Source: CAXBOO01 sp963977425
GTDB taxonomy: Bacteria > Bacteroidota > Bacteroidia > Flavobacteriales_D > Luteibaculaceae
Length of the DNA stretch: 64,000 bases
NCBI GenBank assembly: GCA_963977425.1
Contig: CAXBOO010000005.1
Coordinates: 62,001 to 126,000, forward strand
Direction of reading: 5' to 3'
Made by a program: the position numbers and the translations under genes. A model generated the notes under the pieces. It saw nothing but the letters and a program-made list of their open reading frames with translations. It had not been told where the DNA came from and did not search any database. The stretch's first letter is position 1, and the number at the start of each line of letters is the position of its first letter. Shown one piece after another: positions 1 through 8,195 of this stretch.

Positions 1-870
1 ACCGGTTCTTTTTCATGTTATAAAAAATACAGCGATAGCGACGATTACATGATTGCCAATTACGACAACCCTGCTTTCAACGCTCCTTTCAGACAACATG
101 CTGAACAATTGATGCTATTAGAGCATCAGCACGAAACTCTTAGCGAAAATACACCTGAAGCAGAAACAACGGGTGTACAACAATGGCAAAACAATCGCCT
201 TGGAGCTTTAAAATTGCAATTGTCTAATTACGAAAACCAACACCGTGCTTTTGACATCGAAAAGATGGAACTCAATAAAGTATTGGTTGACTTCAATCAC
301 CAACATACCATGGAGTTGGGAGATTTGATAATGGATATTCTTGAGTTAAAAACTGAATTGCTTAAAGACGACGAAGCACTTAAAGAAGCACAAGAAGATA
401 AAGACGCTTACGAAGAAAACTACAATGCAGAACAAAACAAGGACATCATGGATTTAGATCATGACGATAGAAAAGCCTTGAAAAAAATGTTCAGAGAAGC
501 AACTATTCTTTGCCACCCAGATAAATTCAGCAATGCTTCTAAAGAAGTTCAAGAGCAGGCTGAAGAAATTTTTAAAGCCCTAAACGATGCCAATGCGATG
601 AACGACATCGATACCGTAAAGGAATTGTTGAAGCGTTTAAAAGTTGGCTTTTTATCTATGGACAACATAGCTGTTAAAGATTCAGTTGAGTTTTATCAAG
701 GAAAAATCAACATGTTCCGCGATAAATTAAGTGCCATCATCAACGAAGTTTTTGCCATAAAGCACAGTGAAACTTATCTTACTATTACTGAAATTGATGA
801 TTGGGACAATTATTTCACCGCCATGAAAGCATCCTTGCAAGAAGAACTAGAAATACTGCAAAGAAGTTAA
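1..870 (+). CDS. J-domain-containing protein, 5' end outside the window
   Basis: The frame is open from the first base of the window, so the first ATG inside (position 49) is probably internal and the gene starts upstream. The visible protein is acidic, rich in Glu, Asp, Lys and Gln, and predicted mostly helical with coiled-coil character. A J-domain-like segment holds the HPDK signature at about residues 172-175 counted from base 1, preceded by a basic helix (KKMFREATILC). J domains recruit and stimulate DnaK-type Hsp70 chaperones. Here the domain sits in the middle of a non-canonical architecture without the Gly/Phe and zinc-finger regions of DnaJ, so this is a specialised co-chaperone or an unrelated scaffold. 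It is convergent with mazG with a gap of only 6 nt. The true N-terminus cannot be seen. Confidence 0.7.
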   Translation, partial: TGSFSCYKKYSDSDDYMIANYDNPAFNAPFRQHAEQLMLLEHQHETLSENTPEAETTGVQQWQNNRLGALKLQLSNYENQHRAFDIEKMELNKVLVDFNHQHTMELGDLIMDILELKTELLKDDEALKEAQEDKDAYEENYNAEQNKDIMDLDHDDRKALKKMFREATILCHPDKFSNASKEVQEQAEEIFKALNDANAMNDIDTVKELLKRLKVGFLSMDNIAVKDSVEFYQGKINMFRDKLSAIINEVFAIKHSETYLTITEIDDWDNYFTAMKASLQEELEILQRS

Positions 871-876
871 GGTAAA

Positions 877-1644
877 TTACCCCTTCAATTTTTTACTCGC
901 TTCCCAATACACATCCATTTCTTCGAGAGTCATTTCACCCATGGTTTTACCGTCGGCAGCAGATGCTTTTTCTAAAAATTGGAATCGCTTGATGAATTTT
1001 TTATTCGTGCGTTCTAGCGCTTCATCGGGGCTAATATCCACAAATCGAGCGTAATTGATCAGTGAAAAAAGTAAGTCACCAAATTCATTGGTGGCCTCTT
1101 CATGATCCTTCCCTTCTACGTCTTTAAACTCCTGAAGTTCTTCTTGTACTTTATCCCAAACTTGGGTTTTATCGTCCCAATCGAAACCAACACCTCTAGC
1201 TTTTTCTTGAATTCTAGAGGCCTTTACCATTGACGGCAATGAGCTTGGAACACCTTCTAAAACACTTGTTTTTCCTTCTTTTAGCTTCAATTTTTCCCAA
1301 TTGGCTTTTACCTCTGCTTCATCTTTTACTTCTACATCACCATATATATGAGGATGTCTATGTATTAGTTTATCGCAAATACCATTAAGCACATCGGTAA
1401 TGTCAAATAATTGGGTCTCAGAAGCTATTTTGCTATAAAAAACCATGTGCAACATGATGTCGCCAATCTCTTTTTTAAGCTCCTGCATATCGCCTTCCAA
1501 AATAGCATCAGTTAATTCATATACTTCCTCTATAGTAAGATGACGCAAGGTTTCGAGCGTTTGCTTTTTATCCCACGGACACTTTTCTCGCAGGTCATCC
1601 ATGATGTTGAGTAATCGTTCGAAGGCTTGTAGGCGAAGATCCAT
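877..1644 (-). CDS. mazG: Nucleoside triphosphate pyrophosphohydrolase MazG
   Basis: MazG hydrolyses NTPs and dNTPs to the monophosphate and pyrophosphate and is a cytosolic house-cleaning enzyme. The 255-residue protein has the tandem MazG layout: an N-terminal repeat beginning with CPWDKKQT (residues 22-29), the metal-binding EExxE-type helix (E39, E40, E43) and EIGD at 59-62, then a second related repeat with FGDLLFSLIN near residue 190. Length and motif order match the E. coli family. The start at 1644 gives the expected N-terminus leading directly into the first helix. It faces the upstream J-domain gene tail to tail and is divergent from the PagL-like gene, whose start is 67 nt away. 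Confidence 0.93.
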   Translation of the reverse strand: MDLRLQAFERLLNIMDDLREKCPWDKKQTLETLRHLTIEEVYELTDAILEGDMQELKKEIGDIMLHMVFYSKIASETQLFDITDVLNGICDKLIHRHPHIYGDVEVKDEAEVKANWEKLKLKEGKTSVLEGVPSSLPSMVKASRIQEKARGVGFDWDDKTQVWDKVQEELQEFKDVEGKDHEEATNEFGDLLFSLINYARFVDISPDEALERTNKKFIKRFQFLEKASAADGKTMGEMTLEEMDVYWEASKKLKG

Positions 1645-1711
1645 TTTTTGCTTTTGCCCAAAAATACAATTCCATAGAAGTATTGTACCCTGTATTGCTA
1701 AATTTGACGCA

Positions 1712-2797
1712 ATGTCTTTGAAGAGCAGCTATTTACTATCCCTTATTTTCTGTGCTTTTTTTATGCCCTTATCTGCGCAAAATTTGCATTTAGACATACA
1801 AGTTCATGGAGGTTTTCTAATTCCACATAGACCTGCATTAGTCTACTTAAGGCAAGGACATAGCTCTGGATTTAATCTTACCATTTCTAGGCAAACTAAA
1901 GGAAACAAACATTGGCAATCCATTTACAATCGACCTATAACAGGTGTAGATTTTGGTATCATAAATACAGGCAACAATACTGAATTAGGGAAAGCTTTTA
2001 GCCTCAACCGCATCATCGAATTACCCTTAGGACAAACTATCAACTCAACATTCAGACTACGATTAGGTGGTGGATTGGGTTACATCACCAAACATTTCGA
2101 GAAATACGATAATGTAAAAAATGCCGCTATTGGTTCAGCTTTCAACGTATCTATATTGTTGGCTTTATCGGCTACAAAAACATACAATCATTTAAAAATC
2201 AGTTTCGGAACACGAATTCAACACTTCTCCAATGGTTCGTTCACAAAACCCAATTTAGGCATCAATATTCCAACTGTATATTTAGGGATTGGATTTATCC
2301 ATGATACCAATACTCCTGCTGATTTACCTGCTTCAATTCCTACAGTAAATATCCCGAAAATAAAACATCAATTGATAGCCGCACTTGGCACAAAAAGTAT
2401 TGGAGGACAAAACAATACATTGTTCGGAGCATGGAGTTTGAGTTATGTAATTATCAAAAACATTTCGGATAAATTTTCATGGAACGGATTTGCCGACATA
2501 GGCTACAACAACAGCCATCCTGCCCTATTAGCCAAAGAAAATAGAACATCGCTAACTTTTCAAAAATTACTTCAAATAGGAGGCGGTATTGGTGTATACA
2601 ATCATTATGGCAACACTTCTATATTTCTTCAAACAGGCTTCTATGCCCAAAGTCAATTCACTGATAACGAAGGAATTATTTACAATAAATTTGGTGTTGA
2701 GCAAAAAATAAATCACAAATTTAGTGCTCAAATTTCATTAAAATCTCATTTGGCTAAGGCCGATTATTTTGCCCTTACATGCGTATATACTCTCTAA
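1712..2797 (+). CDS. PagL-like lipid A deacylase / acyloxyacyl hydrolase family outer-membrane protein
   Basis: The chosen ATG gives a clean signal peptide (MSLKSSYLLSLIFCAFFMPLSAQ); the longer open frame from 1601 lies antisense to mazG and would hide that signal. The mature 340-residue protein is rich in alternating beta-strand segments and carries HFSNGSFTKPNLGIN (H171, S173, N174), very like the His-x-Ser-Asn motif of PagL, which removes an ester-linked acyl chain from lipid A in the outer membrane. The Glu expected 14 residues after the His in P. aeruginosa PagL is Asn185 here, so catalysis is uncertain. The C-terminal half looks like additional barrel strands, making the protein about twice PagL length. 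Its stop overlaps the next gene by 19 nt, so both are probably cotranscribed. Confidence 0.75.
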   Translation: MSLKSSYLLSLIFCAFFMPLSAQNLHLDIQVHGGFLIPHRPALVYLRQGHSSGFNLTISRQTKGNKHWQSIYNRPITGVDFGIINTGNNTELGKAFSLNRIIELPLGQTINSTFRLRLGGGLGYITKHFEKYDNVKNAAIGSAFNVSILLALSATKTYNHLKISFGTRIQHFSNGSFTKPNLGINIPTVYLGIGFIHDTNTPADLPASIPTVNIPKIKHQLIAALGTKSIGGQNNTLFGAWSLSYVIIKNISDKFSWNGFADIGYNNSHPALLAKENRTSLTFQKLLQIGGGIGVYNHYGNTSIFLQTGFYAQSQFTDNEGIIYNKFGVEQKINHKFSAQISLKSHLAKADYFALTCVYTL

Positions 2798-3507
2798 TTA
2801 TAATAGCAATTATTGGTTGTATCAGCTGTGCAAAAGAGGACGGTGTTTGCTTTAAAAGCATAGGAAATGATTCTAATAAAACCATTCAACTTCAACACTT
2901 TAATCGCATTGAGATTTATGACAAGATTGATATTGACATCTTCAGAAGTCAAGAGAACAAGGCTATAGTTTTTTCTGGTGAAAATATCATTGATGGCATA
3001 GAGCTTGACATCAGCAACAAAACTTTAACTGTGGCTGATAACAATACCTGCCATTGGTTAAGGAGTTTAAAAAAGAAACCGCGTGTTGAACTTTATCTCG
3101 ATAGCTTAGAAAGCATTCTTTTTTACGGTGCTGGTAATTTGAATGCAAAAGACACAATACCATCCAATGTAGTATACATCGAAGCTTGGGAAGGCTCTGG
3201 TGACATTAACTTTTTATCAAATGCCCAAGAAATCTATTTAAAATCGCATACAGGCGTGAGTCATTTTGAGATTAAAGGCACATGCAATAGCTTATACTTA
3301 TACAACAATACCTATGCTCAATTCAAAGCAAAAGATTTGATCAGCAAACAATGCCATGTAGCGTCTATAGGCAATGGCGACATTTCAGTTTTTGCGAGCG
3401 ATAAATTAAGCATCGATCAAACTGGCTACAGCATTATAGAATACAATGCATCGGTTAATGAGCTTAACATTATTGAACACCAAAATGGTGAGTTAATCCC
3501 TTATTAA
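2779..3507 (+). CDS. DUF2807 (GIN-domain, adhesin-like) lipoprotein
   Basis: The 242-residue product starts with a short hydrophobic signal ending in a lipobox (IIGC at residues 11-14, with a second Cys at 17), so it is probably a lipidated envelope protein. The rest is a run of short beta strands of the kind YDKIDIDIF, RVELYLDSL and SGDINFLSN, matching the DUF2807 or 'head GIN' beta-solenoid fold common in Bacteroidota lipoproteins. Function is unknown; names such as putative auto-transporter adhesin are only family labels. It overlaps the 3' end of the PagL-like gene by 19 nt, which suggests translational coupling and a shared role at the outer membrane. Confidence 0.7.
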   Translation: MRIYSLIIIAIIGCISCAKEDGVCFKSIGNDSNKTIQLQHFNRIEIYDKIDIDIFRSQENKAIVFSGENIIDGIELDISNKTLTVADNNTCHWLRSLKKKPRVELYLDSLESILFYGAGNLNAKDTIPSNVVYIEAWEGSGDINFLSNAQEIYLKSHTGVSHFEIKGTCNSLYLYNNTYAQFKAKDLISKQCHVASIGNGDISVFASDKLSIDQTGYSIIEYNASVNELNIIEHQNGELIPY

Positions 3508-3523
3508 ATCCTAAATTTGTAAC

Positions 3524-3715
3524 ATGAAACTTATTCTAATAAGCATCGCACTTCTAGCATTGGCATTTGCCGGTATTGCCATTAAAATTTGGGCAAAAAA
3601 AGACGGGAAATTTGAAGGCACTTGTGCATCTAATTCTCCATTCTTAAATGAAGAAGGTGAGCCATGCAGTCTTTGTGGAGCAGCTCCTGAAGAAAAATGC
3701 AAAAAAGAGGATTAA
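3524..3715 (+). CDS. Small four-cysteine membrane protein, NqrM-like (Nqr maturation factor candidate)
   Basis: This 63-residue protein has one N-terminal membrane helix (residues 2-23), a short basic stretch and a tail with four cysteines at 34, 48, 51 and 59, the middle pair being CxxC. That layout (one helix, Lys-rich junction, GxC, then clustered Cys) resembles NqrM/DUF539, a small protein known in gammaproteobacteria to be needed for maturation of Na+-NQR, probably by delivering iron. The gene sits 54 bp from the end of apbE in the nqr cluster, though on the opposite strand and convergent, which strengthens the link. Assignment rests on architecture and location; sequence similarity to proteobacterial NqrM outside the cysteines is slight. 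Confidence 0.6.
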   Translation: MKLILISIALLALAFAGIAIKIWAKKDGKFEGTCASNSPFLNEEGEPCSLCGAAPEEKCKKED

Positions 3716-3769
3716 CCTTTTAATTAGTTAACCCTGCTTTAAAAATTGTATTGGATATCTTCCTTGCAA

Positions 3770-4789
3770 TTATTTCCAATCGATTACAAAACCATTGGTA
3801 TCACCATCGATGGTCATAATATCATAATGCACTGAATCGATCATAGTACGCTTTGCTTTATCGCTTCCCATTATCATAATAGCTGTTGCCAAACCATCGG
3901 CCATAGCGCAATTACCCGTTTTAGAAACCACGGTTGTACTAACAGTATTGTGCTCAACCGGCCTTCCCGTTTTTGGATTGATGCTGTGAGAATACTTCTT
4001 ACCGTTTTTTACATAATACTTTCTGTACGAGCCCGATGTTGCAACGGCTGCATTTTCCAAGTACAATGTATCGACCAATTCTCGTTGCCCAGTTTCGATG
4101 GGTTTATCGATACCTACCGACCACAATGAACCATTTGGTTTCTTATCCCCTAATTTCATTTCTCCACCGACTTCAATTAGGTAAGATGCTATACCAAAAC
4201 GCTCTAAATCTTCTGCCAAAACATCAACCGTATATCCTTGAGCAATTGAGTTGAAATCCAAACTTTGACCTTCTCCCAATTCAACAGTCAATACATCGTT
4301 TGCATATTGCCAATGTACTTTAGAAAAATCGACTAGCACATGCGCAGAATCGATATCCAATAAAGTGTCGAGTACATTTTTGCCAAACCCCCATTTTTTA
4401 ACCAATGGGTATATGCTTACATCAAAAAGTGAATCGCTCAATGCATATATACTATCCGAAAGATGCAGTACTGTTTCAAAATGACGAGCTGAAATTCCTG
4501 AAAGTTTTAACTTTTTTGATTCATTCAAACGATTGATGGCTGAAGAATCTTGCCACAATGAAAATAGATCGTCCATATACTGCAGCGATTGCTTTACAGT
4601 GACCTCTACATCTTTTTGAATAACATTGCCATCTGAATAATATACTATACCGTAGGTGCTGCCTTGAGCATTTCCACCAAATGAATGTTTGTTTACTTTA
4701 TCCGTAGTGCTTGCACATGAAAACAGTACAAACAAAAACAGGCCGTAACCAATGGCTCGACCTGTTTTTTTAATCATTATTTCTTTCAT
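3770..4789 (-). CDS. apbE: FAD:protein FMN transferase ApbE
   Basis: ApbE attaches FMN covalently to threonine in target proteins, here presumably NqrB and NqrC, outside the cytoplasmic membrane. The chosen start at 4789, 4 nt after the nqrF stop, gives a 339-residue lipoprotein with a lipobox Cys at residue 25 (VLFSC). A longer frame from 4849 would overlap nqrF and bury the signal. Family hallmarks are present: GGNAQGSTYGIVYY near the N-terminus, AQGYTVDVLAE and LIEVGGEMKLGDKKPNG in the middle, SHSINPKTGRPV for FAD binding and ADGLATAIMIMG near the end. It is the last gene of the nqr operon, which fits its maturation role. Confidence 0.93.
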   Translation of the reverse strand: MKEIMIKKTGRAIGYGLFLFVLFSCASTTDKVNKHSFGGNAQGSTYGIVYYSDGNVIQKDVEVTVKQSLQYMDDLFSLWQDSSAINRLNESKKLKLSGISARHFETVLHLSDSIYALSDSLFDVSIYPLVKKWGFGKNVLDTLLDIDSAHVLVDFSKVHWQYANDVLTVELGEGQSLDFNSIAQGYTVDVLAEDLERFGIASYLIEVGGEMKLGDKKPNGSLWSVGIDKPIETGQRELVDTLYLENAAVATSGSYRKYYVKNGKKYSHSINPKTGRPVEHNTVSTTVVSKTGNCAMADGLATAIMIMGSDKAKRTMIDSVHYDIMTIDGDTNGFVIDWK

Positions 4790-4793
4790 GAAA

Positions 4794-6089
4794 TTATCCA
4801 CCAAAGTCATCAAATCGGATGTGTTCGTCTGGAATACCAAAGTCTTCACCCATTTTTTGAACAGCGTTGTTCATCATCGGAGGTCCACAGAAATACAATT
4901 CAATATCTTCTGGAGTTTCATGATGATTTAAATAGTTTTCGATTACACAATTGTGAATGAATCCAACAAATCCGTCACCTTCCTCATCGTTGATATCTTT
5001 TTTCACTTTCCAATTGTCTTCTTCCATTGGTTCAGACAAGGCCAAGTAAAATTTGAAGTTCGGGAAATCTCTTTGAAGAGAGTTGAAATGCTCTAAGTAG
5101 AATAATTCTCTTTTAGAACGTCCACCATACCAATAGGTTACTTTTCTACCTGTTTTAAGGGTTTTGAATAAGTGGTATAAGTGCGAGCGCATTGGAGCCA
5201 TTCCAGCACCACCACCAACGTAAAGCATTTCTGAATCAGATTCGTTGATGAAGAATTCACCGTAAGGTCCAGAGATAGTTACTTTATCACCTACTTTTCT
5301 AGAGAAAATATAAGATGAAGCTATACCTGGATTAACTTGCATCCAACCATTGTTTGCTCTATCCCATGGTGGAGTAGCAATACGAACGTTCAACATGATT
5401 TCTCTTCCTTCAGCAGGGTAAGAAGCCATAGAATAAGCTCTTTCAACAACTTCGTTGTTCTTCATTACCAATGGCCATAAGTTGAACTTATCCCACTCGG
5501 CTTGAAATTTGTCTGGAGTATCGTGCTCTTCTGGGTGAGCAGTAATATCCATATCAGCAAATTTGACTTCACATTTAGGAATTTCAATTTGGATGTATCC
5601 ACCCGCTTTGTAGTCCATGTCTTCTGGTATTTCTACCACAAACTCTTTAATGAAAGAGGCTACGTTGTAGTTACGTACAACGGTTGCTTCCCATTTTTTA
5701 ATACCGAATACTTCTTCAGGTATAGTAATGTCCATATCCTGTTTAACCTTTACTTGGCAAGACAAACGAGCTCCTTGAGCCAATTGCTTACGCGTAAAGT
5801 GAGGCACTTCTGTTGGCAAAGCTTCTCCACCTCCAGAATTCACATGACACTCGCACTGGATACAAGTTCCACCACCACCACATGCTGATGGTAAGAAGAT
5901 TTTTTCGTTTCCAAGAGTAGACAACAAGCTTCCACCTGCAGGTACTTTTATTTCTTTTTCTCCATTTATTCTGATGGTAACATCACCAGAAGGAGACAAC
6001 TTAGCTTTGGCAAACAATAGCAATCCTACAAGAAGAAGGATAACTATCAAGAATACCGCGATAGCTGTTATGATTACTGTCAATTCCAT
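4794..6089 (-). CDS. nqrF: Na+-translocating NADH:quinone reductase subunit F
   Basis: NqrF is the electron entry subunit: it oxidises NADH on the cytoplasmic side through FAD and a 2Fe-2S cluster. The sequence shows one N-terminal membrane helix (residues 5-27), a ferredoxin domain with cluster ligands C70, C76, C79 and C111 (CGGGGTCIQC and SCQV), an FAD domain with RAYSMASYP, and a C-terminal NADH domain with GGGAGMAPMRSH and YFCGPPMMNNAV. At 431 residues it is slightly longer than the Vibrio protein (about 407), the extra residues lying in the FAD domain region. It is 30 nt downstream of nqrE in the operon. Confidence 0.97.
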   Translation of the reverse strand: MELTVIITAIAVFLIVILLLVGLLLFAKAKLSPSGDVTIRINGEKEIKVPAGGSLLSTLGNEKIFLPSACGGGGTCIQCECHVNSGGGEALPTEVPHFTRKQLAQGARLSCQVKVKQDMDITIPEEVFGIKKWEATVVRNYNVASFIKEFVVEIPEDMDYKAGGYIQIEIPKCEVKFADMDITAHPEEHDTPDKFQAEWDKFNLWPLVMKNNEVVERAYSMASYPAEGREIMLNVRIATPPWDRANNGWMQVNPGIASSYIFSRKVGDKVTISGPYGEFFINESDSEMLYVGGGAGMAPMRSHLYHLFKTLKTGRKVTYWYGGRSKRELFYLEHFNSLQRDFPNFKFYLALSEPMEEDNWKVKKDINDEEGDGFVGFIHNCVIENYLNHHETPEDIELYFCGPPMMNNAVQKMGEDFGIPDEHIRFDDFGG

Positions 6090-6119
6090 TTTCGTTCTTT
6101 TCTTTTGGTTGAAAAAATA

Positions 6120-6737
6120 TTATAGTTCTATTCCCATGAAACTCATGAAAGCAATACCCATAAGTCCTGTAATGATGAAGGTAATACCTAAACCACGCAA
6201 AGGAGCTGGCACATTACTGTAACGAATCTTTTCACGGATTGCAGCAATAGCAACAATAGCCAAGAACCAACCAACTCCAGAACCTAATCCAAAACTTGTA
6301 GCTTCTATTATACTACCATACTGACGCTCTTGCATAAATAAAGCACCACCTAAAATAGAACAGTTTACAGCGATCAAAGGCAAGAAGATACCCAATGCAC
6401 CATATAGTGCAGGAGCAAATTTCTCAACTATCATTTCAACCAACTGTACCATTGATGCAATTACTGCAATGAACATGATAAAGCTCAAGAAAGACAAATC
6501 TACTGTAGCGTACTCTTCACCCAACCAAGACAAAGCGCCTTCAGCTAGTACAAAGTTTTCTAATAAGTAGTTGATTGGAACTGTAATACCCAATACAAAT
6601 ATTACAGCTGCACCTAGACCTACTGCAGTTTTCACTGTTTTAGATACCGCTAGGTAAGAACACATACCCAAGAAGTATGCGAAAATCATGTTGTCAATGA
6701 AAATTGACTTGATAAATATATTTACGTTCTCTAACAT
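6120..6737 (-). CDS. nqrE: Na+-translocating NADH:quinone reductase subunit E
   Basis: NqrE is an integral membrane subunit with six helices; together with NqrD it forms the inverted-repeat pair that holds an intramembrane iron site and takes part in Na+ movement. The 205-residue product is hydrophobic throughout and has the conserved Cys positions in LGMCSYLAV and VNCSILGGALFM. It is 6 nt downstream of nqrD and shares recognisable similarity with it, including the NCxxLGxxxF type motif. Length is normal for the family. Confidence 0.96.
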   Translation of the reverse strand: MLENVNIFIKSIFIDNMIFAYFLGMCSYLAVSKTVKTAVGLGAAVIFVLGITVPINYLLENFVLAEGALSWLGEEYATVDLSFLSFIMFIAVIASMVQLVEMIVEKFAPALYGALGIFLPLIAVNCSILGGALFMQERQYGSIIEATSFGLGSGVGWFLAIVAIAAIREKIRYSNVPAPLRGLGITFIITGLMGIAFMSFMGIEL

Positions 6738-6743
6738 GGCTTC

Positions 6744-7424
6744 TTAGTTTGCTTCTACTAATTTGGTGTTTTTGCTTCTCTGGATCCAGATATAAATACC
6801 AACAATGATCAATGCCATTGGAGGCAAAATCATGAAGTTATTGTTCATGTAACCCATGTCGTACAATCCTAATTTTTCGAAAAGTGGGTAACCCCATACT
6901 TTACCGCTTCCAAAGAATTCTCTAACGAAGGCTACAACGCAAAGGATAAGTCCATACCCTAAACCGTTACCAATACCATCTAAAATTGAAACCCCCGGTT
7001 TGTTTGCTAATGCAAATGCTTCCAAACGTCCCATGATGATACAGTTGGTAATGATAAGCCCAACGAATACTGATAGTTGTTTACTTACATCGTATACATA
7101 AGCTTTAAGTACTTGGTCAACCAAGATTACCAAAGCAGCTACTACCACCAACTGAACGATGATACGTATACGTGACGGAATGATGTTACGCATTAGAGAT
7201 ACTAAAAGGTTACCTAAAACCAATACCGCTAATACCGATAGAGACATCACTACAGCATTCTTCAATTGAACCGTTACGGCCAATGCAGAACATACACCTA
7301 ATACCTGAACCGTAATTGGGTTCGTGTCATTCAGTGGATCTATAATTAGTCTTTTATTTTTTGCAGAAAACAAAGGCTCTTTTTCCTTCGTTACCGCTTG
7401 ATCTTGTGTTGAAACTTCGCTCAT
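6744..7424 (-). CDS. nqrD: Na+-translocating NADH:quinone reductase subunit D
   Basis: This 226-residue membrane subunit pairs with NqrE. It contains LGVCSALAVT near the N-terminal helix and TNCIIMGRLEAFA in the middle, the two cysteine-bearing half motifs that provide iron ligands in the resolved enzymes. Six hydrophobic helices can be read. The N-terminal cytoplasmic extension (about 25 polar residues) is longer than in E. coli-type RsxE relatives. Gap to nqrC is 12 nt and to nqrE 6 nt, consistent with one transcript. Confidence 0.96.
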   Translation of the reverse strand: MSEVSTQDQAVTKEKEPLFSAKNKRLIIDPLNDTNPITVQVLGVCSALAVTVQLKNAVVMSLSVLAVLVLGNLLVSLMRNIIPSRIRIIVQLVVVAALVILVDQVLKAYVYDVSKQLSVFVGLIITNCIIMGRLEAFALANKPGVSILDGIGNGLGYGLILCVVAFVREFFGSGKVWGYPLFEKLGLYDMGYMNNNFMILPPMALIIVGIYIWIQRSKNTKLVEAN

Positions 7425-7436
7425 GGTGAATTCGAA

Positions 7437-8174
7437 TTAGCTTTGTGTTTTGAAATATTTAGCGTAAACCTCTAATGTATTTTGTAACATATTTGCTACA
7501 CCTACTGATGTTATAGTACCACCTGTAATGGCATCTACTCCGTGTTCGTTTCCTGCTGGAGCGCCACCTTTCATTACATCTACAGATACATACTTACCGT
7601 CCTTAAAGATTTTCTTTCCTGCAAATTGCTTTTCAAAAAAGTCTTCTTTGATGTCGGCTCCTAAACCAGGAGTTTCTGTTTTGTGATCGAAAGTTGCACC
7701 GTAGATGGTATTGTAATCAGATTCTAAAGCAACAAAGCCCCAGATTGGTCCCCAAAGACCTTTACCTACCATAGGAATTACGTAGAATGTTTCACCATCT
7801 TTTTCACATACATAGTATGGGTAAACACGGTCTTCGATATTTTTCACAGACTTAAATTGCTTCTTAACATCGATATTGAAACCATCTTGTTTGTCGGTAA
7901 CAACTATTTCGCCTGTATTTGTAGATACAACTTGACCGTCGTAAGAAATTACGATGCGCTCTTTAACATATTGTTGGAATAATTTTGGCGCTTCTGATCG
8001 AGGCGTTTCAATTTGGATTGCTCCCAAAATGTTTTGCATTTTTTCTTGCTTAACATTTTCTTGTTGCGGAGCCTTTAATGCCAAGGCTGCTGTAGCCAAA
8101 AGAGCACCAACCACAATTACCATGACTACTGCGAAGCCAAAGGTAAATCCGTTACTGTTTTTATTAATTGCCAT
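7437..8174 (-). CDS. nqrC: Na+-translocating NADH:quinone reductase subunit C
   Basis: NqrC has one N-terminal membrane helix (residues 10-33) and a soluble domain carrying a covalently bound FMN. The attachment motif appears as DAITGGTITS near the C-terminus, with Thr220 in the position of the flavinylated Thr of the SGATLTS motif. The flanking GLWGPIWGF and ETPGLGADI segments are typical. The motif is TGGT where the Vibrio sequence has SGAT, a conservative change. ApbE encoded at the end of the same operon is the expected flavin transferase. 245 residues is slightly shorter than the Vibrio subunit. Confidence 0.96.
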   Translation of the reverse strand: MAINKNSNGFTFGFAVVMVIVVGALLATAALALKAPQQENVKQEKMQNILGAIQIETPRSEAPKLFQQYVKERIVISYDGQVVSTNTGEIVVTDKQDGFNIDVKKQFKSVKNIEDRVYPYYVCEKDGETFYVIPMVGKGLWGPIWGFVALESDYNTIYGATFDHKTETPGLGADIKEDFFEKQFAGKKIFKDGKYVSVDVMKGGAPAGNEHGVDAITGGTITSVGVANMLQNTLEVYAKYFKTQS

Positions 8175-8195
8175 TGTTCTTAATAATTTAAAGGA

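Noticed and set aside
1601..1711. N-terminal extension of the PagL-like frame
   Set aside because: It overlaps the mazG 5' end antisense and places 37 odd residues before a clear signal peptide.
3511..3702. 63-codon minus-strand frame opposite the NqrM-like gene
   Set aside because: The plus-strand frame has a membrane helix and patterned cysteines; the minus frame is compositionally random.
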